Shown here one piece after another: positions 55,567-64,000 of a stretch of 64,000 nucleotides of DNA (the stretch's first letter is position 1; each line of letters begins with the position of its first letter). Origin of the DNA: Roseibacterium elongatum DSM 19469. Its GTDB lineage: Bacteria; Pseudomonadota; Alphaproteobacteria; Rhodobacterales; Rhodobacteraceae. A program made the translations under genes and the position numbers. The notes under the pieces are model-generated. The model was not told the origin of the DNA and ran no database searches. It saw nothing but the letters and a program-made list of their open reading frames with translations. Where the stretch lies: positions 2,461,001 to 2,525,000 of the forward strand of contig NZ_CP004372.1 in NCBI RefSeq assembly GCF_000590925.1, read 5' to 3'.

Positions 55567-56316
55567 TCAGGCCTGTTGCAGGGCGTCGATGATCCCTCCG
55601 AAATCGGAGGCCTTCAACGAGGCGCCCCCCACCAAGGCCCCGTCCACGTTCGACACGGCGAAGATCTCGGCGGCATTGCCGGGCTTGACCGATCCCCCGT
55701 AAAGCAGCCGGACCGACCGCCCGACCCCCGCGCCGAAACGGCGTTCCAGCTCGGCGCGGATGTAGTCATGAACCTCGCCGATCTGGTCGAGGGTCGGCGT
55801 CCGGCCGGTGCCGATCGCCCAGACCGGCTCGTAGGCGACGATCAGGCTTTCGCCGGTGGACAGATCGGGGATCGAGCCGGCCAACTGCCCCGAGATGATG
55901 TCGAGCGTATTCGCCGCGTCGCGCTGTGCCTCGGTCTCGCCCACGCAGATGATGCAGGTCAGCCCCGCCGCCAGCGCCGCGCGCGCCTGGGCCCGGACGG
56001 TGTCATCGCTTTCGCCGTGATCGGCCCGCCGTTCCGAATGGCCGAGGATGACATGGGTTGCGCCGGCATCGGCCAGCATCTCGGCCGAGATGTCGCCCGT
56101 ATGGGCGCCCGAGGCCTGGGGGTGACAGGTCTGGCCACCAAGGGCGATCTTCGCCGTTCCGATCCGCTCGGCCATCGGGGCCAGCAGGGTCGCGGGCGGG
56201 CAGATCAAGATCTCGATCGCGGCATCGCCATGCGCGGCAACCAGCGTGTCGATCTCGGCCAGCGCGGCGCGCGTGCCATTCATTTTCCAGTTTCCAGCCG
56301 CCAGCTTGACGCGCAT
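55567..56316 (-). CDS. tpiA: triosephosphate isomerase
   Basis: TPI interconverts dihydroxyacetone phosphate and glyceraldehyde-3-phosphate. The 249-residue barrel has catalytic Lys11 in AAGNWKMNG, His in [10 protein letters not shown], Glu in [11 protein letters not shown] and the phosphate loop [11 protein letters not shown] with ALVGGASL at the end. ATG 56316 is chosen because AAGGAG lies eight bases upstream; ATG 56322 is too close to it. It is convergent with the PPC-like gene (66 bp) and divergent from the oxygenase gene. Confidence 0.97.
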   Translation of the reverse strand: MRVKLAAGNWKMNGTRAALAEIDTLVAAHGDAAIEILICPPATLLAPMAERIGTAKIALGGQTCHPQASGAHTGDISAEMLADAGATHVILGHSERRADHGESDDTVRAQARAALAAGLTCIICVGETEAQRDAANTLDIISGQLAGSIPDLSTGESLIVAYEPVWAIGTGRTPTLDQIGEVHDYIRAELERRFGAGVGRSVRLLYGGSVKPGNAAEIFAVSNVDGALVGGASLKASDFGGIIDALQQA

Positions 56317-56404
56317 GCCCATCACTCCTTGTTCTCTGCCCGTTTGGGATGGCAAGGAAAGGCGGGCCGGTCAAGCGGGCCGCCCGCTGCGAACGGAGGC
56401 GACG

Positions 56405-57313
56405 ATGATCCCCAAGGTGGATGCGGCTGCATTGGCGCGCGGCGATGCGCAGGCGATGGATCACGTGCGCACGGGCGCTTTCGACACGGGGTTCCTGTTG
56501 CTGGAGAACACGGCCCTCGGCCAGGCCGCGGTTGCGCGTGTGATCGAAACCTATCGGGCCTTTTTCCATCTGCCCCCGGCGCTCAAGGCCAAAGTGGACA
56601 TGGCCGCCACGGGATCGAACCGTGGCTGGGGGGCGGCGCAGTCGGAACAGGTCGATCCGATGTCCAACCCGGATTACAAGGAATTCTTCGATTGCGGTGT
56701 CACCCTGGCCCAGGACGATCCCTTGGCGCAGCTGCAATTCTACGCGCCGAACCGCTGGCCCGAGGCACCCGCAGGCTTTCGCGATGTGATCGAGGCGTAT
56801 TTCGACGCGGCCTGCCGGGTAGCGCTTGCGCTTTTGTCGGGGATCGCACGGGCCATTGGCGAGGACGGCGATTATTTCGCAGACAAGTTCGCGCAGCCCA
56901 TGGCGCTATTGCGGGGCAATTACTATCCGGCGCGGCCCGGTTGGGCGGGCGACAAGGATTTCGGGATCGCGCCCCATACCGATTACGGGTGCCTCACCCT
57001 GCTGGCGACCGATGGCCAGCCCGGCCTCGAAGTGGCGCTGCGCGATGGCTCTTGGCACCCAGTGCAGGCGGACCCCGGTGTGTTCGTCGTGAATTTCGGC
57101 GAGATGCTGGAGATGTGGAGCAACGGACGGGTGCGCGCCACCCTGCACCGTGTGCTGGGCGGCCCGGAGGAGCGGATTTCCGTGCCGCTGTTCTTCAACC
57201 CGACCCATGACACCAATGTCGCGCCGATCGGGTCGGGCAAGGTCATTCTGGCCGGTGACCACCTGTCGCGGCGCTACACCGAAACCTATGTTCATCTGCA
57301 TGGGCAAGACTAG
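56405..57313 (+). CDS. isopenicillin-N-synthase-family 2-oxoglutarate/Fe(II) oxygenase
   Basis: This is a 302-residue non-heme iron oxygenase. The facial triad is His191-x-Asp193 in APHTDYGCLTLL and His248 in TLHRVLG; the RxS motif binding 2-oxoglutarate is Arg257-Ile-Ser259. The N-terminal DIOX_N part contains GFLLLENTALG and RGWGAAQSEQVD. The family includes plant and bacterial hydroxylases and ethylene-forming enzymes, and the substrate here is unknown. No antibiotic synthesis genes are near, so a beta-lactam role is unlikely. ATG 56405 follows CGGAGGCG. Confidence 0.9.
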   Translation: MIPKVDAAALARGDAQAMDHVRTGAFDTGFLLLENTALGQAAVARVIETYRAFFHLPPALKAKVDMAATGSNRGWGAAQSEQVDPMSNPDYKEFFDCGVTLAQDDPLAQLQFYAPNRWPEAPAGFRDVIEAYFDAACRVALALLSGIARAIGEDGDYFADKFAQPMALLRGNYYPARPGWAGDKDFGIAPHTDYGCLTLLATDGQPGLEVALRDGSWHPVQADPGVFVVNFGEMLEMWSNGRVRATLHRVLGGPEERISVPLFFNPTHDTNVAPIGSGKVILAGDHLSRRYTETYVHLHGQD

Positions 57314-57343
57314 CCCTTGCGCGGCGGTCCGCGTCGGTCCGGT

Positions 57344-57667
57344 CTACAGGTGAGACAGGGCGCGGCGGGCCCAGTCGCAGGCGATTTCGGGATCGTCCAG
57401 TCCGCTTTCGGGCATCGACCAATAGGGCATCACCGTCGGCGCCCGGCCCGCGCGCTGGTAGGTCCAGCGCGTGCAGCCCTCGGCGGTCAGACTGTCGACC
57501 ATCGCACCCGCGCCCTTCAGCCAGAGGGACCCGTCGGCCATCAGGATCGCAAAGATCTTACCCTGATGATACAGGCACAGGCCGCCCATCATCTTGCGCG
57601 TTGTGATATCTCCCAAATCCGAGAACAGCTCGATCGCATGCGCGACATCGGCCTCGGCGACGGCCAA
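57344..57667 (-). CDS. TfoX N-terminal-domain protein
   Basis: This is a small protein of 107 residues if it starts at TTG 57667, two bases from the stop of the Fe-S carrier gene. The TfoX_N fold is recognised by IELFSDLGDITTRKMMGGLC, LYHQGKIFAILMADGSLWLK and YWSMPESGLDD. The family includes competence regulators of gammaproteobacteria, but stand-alone TfoX_N proteins in alphaproteobacteria have no established function. The start is inferred: upstream in-frame codons lie inside the neighbouring gene. Confidence 0.8.
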   Translation of the reverse strand: MAVAEADVAHAIELFSDLGDITTRKMMGGLCLYHQGKIFAILMADGSLWLKGAGAMVDSLTAEGCTRWTYQRAGRAPTVMPYWSMPESGLDDPEIACDWARRALSHL

Positions 57668-57668
57668 G

Positions 57669-58058
57669 TCAGCCGCCTTGCGCGGCGGCGCGTTCGGCCG
57701 CCAGTTCCTCGGCATCCTTGAACTTGATCGACTCGCCGCAGCCGCAGGCATCGGTCACGTTGGGGTTGCGGAACTTGAACGACGCCTCCAGCAGCGAGAC
57801 CTCGTAATCGATCTCGGTGCCGAACAGGAACATCTGCGCCATCGGCGCGATCATCACGCGCGCGCCGTCCTGTTCGACCACCTCGTCATTGGGGTCGATC
57901 TCGGTCACGTAATCCATGGTGTATTCCATGCCGGCGCAACCGCCTTTCTTGACACCGATCCGCAGACCCTGTGTGCCGCCTTGGGCCATCAGCTTGGCGA
58001 TCTGCCGGGCGGCGGCGGGTGTGAGGGTGACGGCCTGTTTTCCGGGAATGCCGAACAT
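57669..58058 (-). CDS. A-type Fe-S cluster carrier (IscA/SufA/ErpA family)
   Basis: This is a 129-residue HesB/IscA protein. The three cluster cysteines are in KKGGCAGMEY and the C-terminal ACGCGESI. The N-terminal VTLTPAAARQIAKLMAQ is the usual amphipathic start. An Ala/Glu-rich tail (AEELAAERAAAQGG) extends past the motif. It accepts a cluster from the SUF scaffold and passes it to apo-enzymes. On the same strand as SufT-like (58926), DUF3307 and TfoX-like genes. Start 58058 is set by MFGIPGKQAVTLT and an AGGAGTAG site. Confidence 0.93.
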   Translation of the reverse strand: MFGIPGKQAVTLTPAAARQIAKLMAQGGTQGLRIGVKKGGCAGMEYTMDYVTEIDPNDEVVEQDGARVMIAPMAQMFLFGTEIDYEVSLLEASFKFRNPNVTDACGCGESIKFKDAEELAAERAAAQGG

Positions 58059-58111
58059 CGGGACTACTCCTGCGCGTTGTAGGCGTAATGTAGGGGGTCT
58101 TTGGCCTCGGC

Positions 58112-58795
58112 TCAACCGGGCAGGGCCGACGGCACCAGCAGCGCAAGGCCCAGTGCGGTGCCAAAGGCCCAGGTGAAGCTGACCACGCTGCCCAGCACAA
58201 GGCGGCGGCGTCCCTGCCGGGACCGCTGCGCCCAATGGCGCCAGACATAGATCAGCTTCAGTGCCATGATCGCGGGCACCAGCAGCGGCAGGCCCATCAG
58301 GATCGCCAGGCACAGGCCCACCCGCTCGACCCAGCCTGTCACGACGCCTTCGCGCGCCGGCGGCTCGGTCCCGCCGAGCAGGGTCAGCACGGCATATTGC
58401 CCGCCACGCGCGGCAAAGATGACCGCGCCCGCGATCAGGTAAGCCTGCGGAAGCGCCGGGACCGAGGAGAGCGGGCTGAGCGACCACAGCCCCGGCGCCA
58501 GGACGGCGACAGCGACGATCGAGGCGATGTGAAAAAGCTGATCGGCGATGTAGCTGGGCAAGCCCGATGGCATGCCGAAGGTCTTGAGGATGTCGATCAG
58601 CAGATGCGCGGCGGTCAGCGCCAGAAACCAGGGCGAAAAGGTCAGGGTCGTCAGCACCATCGCCAGAAACACAAGGGCGATATGGGTGCCCAGCGCGATC
58701 GGACGCCGCTTGTTGTCGACCAGCCAGCGTGTCTGGGCCAGATAGTCTGCGATGACATGTGCCAGAAACAGCGCGGCAAAGGTGTGGGCGGCCAT
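58112..58795 (-). CDS. DUF3307 integral membrane protein
   Basis: This is a 227-residue inner-membrane protein with about six hydrophobic segments. The N-terminus FLAHVIADYLAQTRWLVDNK and ALTAAHLLIDILK are the DUF3307 signatures, with histidines and aspartates inside the membrane region that could bind metal. The function is unknown. It lies between the A-type carrier gene (53 bp) and the SufT-like gene (130 bp) on the same strand. Confidence 0.85.
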   Translation of the reverse strand: MAAHTFAALFLAHVIADYLAQTRWLVDNKRRPIALGTHIALVFLAMVLTTLTFSPWFLALTAAHLLIDILKTFGMPSGLPSYIADQLFHIASIVAVAVLAPGLWSLSPLSSVPALPQAYLIAGAVIFAARGGQYAVLTLLGGTEPPAREGVVTGWVERVGLCLAILMGLPLLVPAIMALKLIYVWRHWAQRSRQGRRRLVLGSVVSFTWAFGTALGLALLVPSALPG

Positions 58796-58925
58796 GGGGG
58801 AAGGGGGGTCCGTTTGTCGCCGCGCACAAGGCCGGCGCGCGCCGGTCCGTGGGCGGCGATCCGTGCCAGGGTGACGCGGTGCCGCGCCGGGGCGGATTGG
58901 AGAAAGCCGTCGTGTCTGCGGGCGG

Positions 58926-59288
58926 TTACATGAACCCCAGTTCCAAGCGGGCCTCGTCCGACATCATGTCCATGCCCCAGGGCGGATCCCAGGTGATTTC
59001 CACGTCCACCTGCTTCACGCCATCCAGCGGTTCGATCGAATCCGCCAGCCAGCCGGGCATGTCGCCCGCCACCGGGCAGCCCGGCGCGGTCAGGGTCATG
59101 GTCACATGGACGGCGTTCTCTGGCGAGATCTCGATCGTGTAGATCAGACCCAGATCGAAGATGTTCACCGGAATCTCGGGGTCATAGACCGAGCGGCAGG
59201 CCTCGACCACCTGCTCGTACAGGGGATGATCCGTGGACGACGGCTTGATCAGCGGCGTGCCTTCGAGATGCTCTTGATGTTCGGTCAT
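58926..59288 (-). CDS. sufT: SufT-like MIP18/DUF59 Fe-S assembly protein
   Basis: This is a 120-residue MIP18-family protein involved in iron-sulfur cluster delivery. The signature is VYDPEIPVNIFDLGLIY with the conserved DPE and the reactive Cys in LTAPGCPVAGDMP. The N-terminus is acidic and variable. Together with the A-type carrier 870 bp downstream it suggests a small Fe-S maturation cluster, although the suf scaffold genes are not in the window. ATG 59288 overlaps no gene; rimK is 61 bp upstream. Confidence 0.88.
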   Translation of the reverse strand: MTEHQEHLEGTPLIKPSSTDHPLYEQVVEACRSVYDPEIPVNIFDLGLIYTIEISPENAVHVTMTLTAPGCPVAGDMPGWLADSIEPLDGVKQVDVEITWDPPWGMDMMSDEARLELGFM

Positions 59289-59349
59289 GCGCGGCCTCGT
59301 TCAATATCCGACAAGACATATAAGGATTGGCGGCATCGGGGTAAAGCCG

Positions 59350-60746
59350 TCAGGCGCCCCGACGTTTGCGCACCGGCTGCGGCCGGACATGTTTCTCGAT
59401 GGCATCGAAGAGATGGGCGGCGACGTTCTTGCCCGTCGCCTCCTCGATACCCTGGACGCCCGGGCGAGGAATTCACCTCGAGCACCTTGGGCCCATCCTC
59501 GGAGCGCAGCAGATCGACCCCGGCCCAGCCCGAGGCCGAACAGCTTGGCCGATTTCAGGGCCGTGTCGCGCTCGGCCTTGGTGATGCGCACGGCGCTGGC
59601 CTTGCCGCCACGATGCAGGTTCGAGCGGAAATCATCCCCGCCCGCGGTGCGTTTCATCGCGGCCACGACCTTGCCGTCCACGACGAGGCAACGGATGTCT
59701 TCGCCGGCGGCCTCCTTGACGAAGCTCTGGACGAGGAAATTGGCGCGCAGGCCGCGAAACGCATCGATGACCGACTGCGCGGCCTTGCGGGTTTCGGCCA
59801 GCACGACACCTTTTCCTTGCGTCGATTCCAGCAGCTTGATGATCAAGGGGCCCGATCCGACCAGCCCGATGATGTTGTCGGTATCCTTGGGCGAGGCGGC
59901 AAAGGCCGTCTGCGGCATGCCGATCCTGTGGCGGGCCAGCAACTGATGCGCGTGCAGCTTGTCGCGGCTGGCGGTGATCCCCGCCGCCCCGTTCACGCAA
60001 TAGGTGCCGATGGTTTCGAACTGGCGCAGAACGGCGGTGCCGTAGGCGGTCACGCTGGCGCCGATGCGCGGGATCACCGCGTCATAGCGGGGCAGGCGGG
60101 TGCCGTCGTAATGCACCTCGGGGGCCAGTGCGTTGATCGCCATGTAGCAGCGCGTGGTATCGATCACCTCGATCGTATGGCCGCGTTCCTCGCCCTCGGC
60201 CACCAGGCGGCGGGTCGAGTAATTGTCCTCGCGGCTGAGCACCGCGATGCGCAGGGCGCGTTTGGGCGCAGCCTGTTTCACACGGGCCGAGCTGTAGATG
60301 TCATAGCTCAGCTTTTCCTGGCAGAAACTGTCGGTGGGGGCGACGACCCAGTCGGGCTGGATCGCCTGACGCCCCAGCAACATGCGATAGGCCATGGTGC
60401 CCCGGTCGGTCAGCGTGACCTCGATGGGCGTCGAGGTGCCACCGACGGACAGGTCGGTTTCGATGACATAGCGCAACTCGGTCTCGCCATTCGAACTGGT
60501 GACCTCGCGCCGGTCCTTGATCGCGGCCGAGCAGGCGATGGTCAGGTCGGTGCGGCCCGGCACGGGGTGCACGGCAAAGCGCACCTTGGGCCGGCTGGCG
60601 GGGCCGAAGGTCTCGATGTCGAAGGCATGCAGCGCCGAGGTGCGCGCGCCGGTGTCCACCTTGGCCTTCATGGCGGGCAGACCAAGGCCCGGCAGGGCGA
60701 CCCATTCCTCCCACCCCAGGCGCAGGGGGCTGTCACTCTCGGGCAT
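59350..60746 (-). CDS. rimK: RimB-RimK fusion: retropepsin-like protease domain plus ATP-grasp ligase (two frame breaks)
   Basis: The N-terminal domain (about residues 1-140) is the ATP-dependent zinc protease/RimB family, with the retropepsin-like DTGA in [16 protein letters not shown] and [11 protein letters not shown]. From about 160 on comes a RimK-type ATP-grasp ligase: [61 protein letters not shown] and the end VLEVNSSPG. RimK adds glutamates to ribosomal protein S6 or related C-termini. Frame breaks lie at 59524-59526 and 59459-59461 (one extra C each on the plus strand); correction gives 464 residues ending KRRGA. Start 60746 follows GAGAGGA. Divergent from a lipoprotein gene. Confidence 0.88.
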
Positions 60747-60892
60747 GGCTGTGTCCTCTCCCGGCATAGGCGTGGTAGCAAGGCAACGGTCGGCGCGGGG
60801 CCGGGCGCTGCAAAGGGTCGATTGTCTTGGCAGGGATGCGATCGCTCGTCAGGGTCGATGGCGGATTTGGCGCGACAAAAGCACGGGGACAG

Positions 60893-62038
60893 ATGCGGCG
60901 CAACAGGGCATTGAGCGCGCGCCGGCATGTGGCAATCGCCTTGGCGGGGGCAGTGGCGGCCTTGGCGGGCTGCGTGGCCGTGCCGCAGGGCCCGGCGGGG
61001 CCGGAGACCACGGCCAGCAGCGCGCGCGGGACGCCGACTGTCACGCGCGATGCGACCGATCTGACGCTGGCGCCCTTCGAAGAGGCCCCCTGGCCCCTTT
61101 TCCTGACGCGCCTCGGCTTGGATGACAGCCGCGATTACGTGGTTCTGGCCTATCTGCCGCCGCGCGTGCCTTTTGACATGCGCGGCCCCGATCTGGCCCG
61201 CCAAAGCCTTGTGCGGCTGGCGTCCAACCCGGTGGCCGTGGCCATGTCGCCCGCCTGGATCGGGCATCTGGTGGTGGCCTGGCAATGCAATGGCCGGCGC
61301 GGCGTCACCTCGCATACCGGCGATCGCAGGCGGCGGGCCCTGCGCCTGCTGGCGCAGGGCTGGGGCCTGTCAGCGGTGCTGGCCACCTATCAGGATGGCG
61401 GGCTGGTGACCGAGGCGGGGTTTCCCGCGCCGCAGGACCGCGCCTTTGCGACCGGGGGCGGTGCCGTCCTTGCGGCCGAGGTCAGCCCGGGGGCCTGCGC
61501 GGCCATGCGCGCGCGGCTGGCCGATTTTGCCACGTCGCCGCGGGCGCGGCGCTACGGCCTGCTGGAGGACCCGTGGTCGGGCGGCGGCGCGGGCTGCCTG
61601 ACCTTTGGCGCCTATCTCGCCGAGGCGGCGGGCCTCGCGGCCTTGTCGCGCGGCGCGATCCTGCGCGAGGTGCCCATCCCGGTGGATCTGGTCGGTTTGC
61701 GGGCCGAGCCGCAGGGGATCATCGCCTATCGCCCGCCCGGTCTGTCGGGGCAGGTGCCGGCGCGCCCGGTCTCGGTTCTGCGGCTGCTGCGAGAGCCATG
61801 GGCCGGCACCGTGGCCGAACCGGCGCAGGTGCCCGACGGCGAGGCCGTTCTTGCCGCCCTGGTGGCGCCGCGCGTCGGCGTGTCCGGGCCACGGGATTGG
61901 CGCTTTGCGCGGGTTCTGCCGGAAAGCGACCCGCTGATCGCGCGCGCGGCGGCACAGGCGCGCGGTTGGGCCGCAGGATATCCCGTGCGGCGGATCTCGG
62001 ACCCCGAAGGCGTCTCGGCGCTGGTGCTCGAACGCTAG
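60893..62038 (+). CDS. hypothetical lipoprotein, 381 aa
   Basis: The protein begins with Arg-rich residues and a hydrophobic segment ending in the lipobox LAGC (Cys27 in AAVAALAGCVAV), so it is probably lipid-anchored. The mature part has two recognisable stretches: AWQCNGRRGVTSHTG near residue 125 and SPGACAAMRARLADFATS near 205. I recognise no family. ATG 60893 has GGGGA upstream; the in-frame start at 60827 would bury the lipobox behind 22 extra residues. tgt follows 42 bp later on the same strand. Confidence 0.72.
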   Translation: MRRNRALSARRHVAIALAGAVAALAGCVAVPQGPAGPETTASSARGTPTVTRDATDLTLAPFEEAPWPLFLTRLGLDDSRDYVVLAYLPPRVPFDMRGPDLARQSLVRLASNPVAVAMSPAWIGHLVVAWQCNGRRGVTSHTGDRRRRALRLLAQGWGLSAVLATYQDGGLVTEAGFPAPQDRAFATGGGAVLAAEVSPGACAAMRARLADFATSPRARRYGLLEDPWSGGGAGCLTFGAYLAEAAGLAALSRGAILREVPIPVDLVGLRAEPQGIIAYRPPGLSGQVPARPVSVLRLLREPWAGTVAEPAQVPDGEAVLAALVAPRVGVSGPRDWRFARVLPESDPLIARAAAQARGWAAGYPVRRISDPEGVSALVLER

Positions 62039-62080
62039 GCGGGGCTTGGCAATCGGGGTGCGATACGCCACAGAGCGGCC

Positions 62081-63212
<1,132 letters not shown>

Positions 63213-63315
63213 GCCCAGCCGCGCCCCGACGCGGAACCCGTGGGGCGCCGGTCGCAACGCCGTGCAAGGAATGCTGTGTCAGGGCGCCCCGCCCACTGTC
63301 GTGGAGACAGAACGG

Positions 63316-63341
63316 GGATGGGCGACCGGGGCCGCCCATCC
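63316..63341. terminator. hairpin between convergent tgt and terminal gene
   Basis: GGATGGGCG pairs with CGCCCATCC around an eight-base loop. It lies between two convergent stop codons, but lacks a T run. Confidence 0.45.
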
Positions 63342-63348
63342 GCATGGC

Positions 63349-64000
63349 TCAGCGCGTGGCGGTCCAGAGATAGGCGTAGGCGCTGCCGCTCTGGTTGAAC
63401 TGCCCCTCGATCCGCCCGTCGCGAAGGGTGCCGACATAGTGCTGTTCAAGGCCCGGGATTGGGCGTAGGAACTCGATCCGGCCGGAATGGGGGTCAAACC
63501 GCACGTCGCGCAGTGTCTCGGGGCCGCCCTCGAGGGTCAGGACCCCCGTCCACCCGTTGCCGGCCGGGCGGAAGCTGAGGCTGCCGCCATAGCCATTGGC
63601 CAAAAGACGCCAGTCACCGGCCAGCGGTCCGCTGTCGGGCGGCGGCGGCGGCGGCCGACCGCTCAGCGACCGCGCGTGCAGCGTGAGTGTGCCCATGCAG
63701 GCCTGTTGCCCATAGCGGCCGATCCACACATTCACCCGGCCCTCCATCTGGCGCGTCTCGGTCAGTGTCAGGCGCGGGTCGAGATTGCCGTTGCTGTCAT
63801 CGTCAAAACGCCATTGCCCGTCGGCGGTGCGCACCAGCATCGTTGTGTCGCAGGCCCCGGAAAAGGCAAGGTCCAGGATGCGATCCTGCATATTCGACAG
63901 CTCGAGCGTGATGTCCGGGTTCGGGTCGACGAACCCGGTGCCGGTAATGCCGCAGCTGCGCAACTCGGTCGCGCCCTGGGCCGAGATGCTGTTCAACCGC
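63349..64000 (-). CDS. hypothetical beta-rich protein, C-terminal part (runs off the right edge)
   Basis: The frame is open to the window end, so the N-terminus is missing; 217 residues are visible. Two beta-sandwich-like parts are separated by a Pro run (GRPPPPPPDSG): the first contains TGTGFVDPNPDITLELSN, SGACDTTMLVRTADG and DDDSNGNLDPRLTL, which resemble PPC-style extracellular domains; the second has an alternating strand pattern ending QSGSAYAYLWTATR. The Cys residues suggest an exported protein. I do not recognise the family. Confidence 0.6.
   Translation of the reverse strand, partial: RLNSISAQGATELRSCGITGTGFVDPNPDITLELSNMQDRILDLAFSGACDTTMLVRTADGQWRFDDDSNGNLDPRLTLTETRQMEGRVNVWIGRYGQQACMGTLTLHARSLSGRPPPPPPDSGPLAGDWRLLANGYGGSLSFRPAGNGWTGVLTLEGGPETLRDVRFDPHSGRIEFLRPIPGLEQHYVGTLRDGRIEGQFNQSGSAYAYLWTATR

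Noticed and set aside
56405..57313. Beta-lactam biosynthesis suggested by the isopenicillin N synthase family name
   Set aside because: The family is broad and no ACV synthetase, cef or related gene is present.

Overview
The window looks like a chromosomal segment from an alphaproteobacterium of the Rhodobacteraceae (roseobacter-type). The signs are high G+C, an F1 ATPase inhibitor zeta subunit (DUF1476), an RNase E with a long acidic insertion in its S1 domain, a TAXI-type TRAP transporter, corrinoid-dependent methyl-transfer genes, and two copies of the alphaproteobacterial LexA box (GTTC-N7-GTTC). Most of the content is housekeeping. I see no insertion sequence, prophage, CRISPR array, integron, tRNA or rRNA.

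Layout. 0-6.2 kb: a corrinoid and methyl-transfer neighbourhood with a partial DUF1638 gene, a 54-aa membrane protein, an EamA exporter, a metallophosphoesterase, a corrinoid protein, an SOS-boxed radical SAM gene, a methyltransferase, a cobalamin-type homocysteine methyltransferase, and the ATPase zeta subunit. 6.3-9.2 kb: purC-purS-(alcohol dehydrogenase)-purQ. 9.2-12.4 kb: a DctB/DctD-like two-component pair whose regulator lacks the sigma-54 contact motif. 12.8-15.7 kb: rne. 15.7-26.3 kb: periplasmic and envelope genes (DsbA-like, amidase, PBP1A), an aminotransferase, prfB, an amidase and a DUF2189 membrane protein. 26.3-29.9 kb: overlapping M23 peptidase and bactofilin genes, a DUF455 gene and a bcp-type peroxiredoxin. 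30-38 kb: an AsmA-like giant, queA, an MFS transporter, DUF924 and lpdA. 38-43 kb: a von Willebrand protein with six 88-residue repeats, a second MFS transporter and a membrane protein. 43-48.2 kb: uvrA with its own LexA box, a patatin and a cytochrome P450. 48.3-54.1 kb: a fused TRAP permease, its TAXI binding protein, a LysR regulator and a divergent tartrate/malate dehydrogenase, together reading as a hydroxy-acid uptake and oxidation locus. 54.2-64 kb: a PPC-like secreted protein, tpiA, a 2-oxoglutarate oxygenase, tfoX-like, an A-type Fe-S carrier, DUF3307, a SufT-like protein, a RimB-RimK fusion, a lipoprotein, tgt and a partial secreted protein.

Quality warning. Nine genes (EamA, rne, prfB, AsmA-like, lpdA, second MFS, TRAP permease, TAXI protein, rimK, and also tgt, which makes ten) carry 14 single-base frame breaks between them. 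Several are essential, many breaks sit in G, C or T runs, and correcting each one restores a protein of normal family length. I read these as base-calling or assembly errors rather than gene decay, and give the full span of each gene.

Best candidates for follow-up: the LexA box inside the promoter of the PA0069-type radical SAM gene; the split methionine synthase components; three palindromes packed within 65 bp after the radical SAM gene; a strong inverted repeat just upstream of lpdA; a terminator-like hairpin in the purC leader; and the 6 x 264 bp repeat protein.
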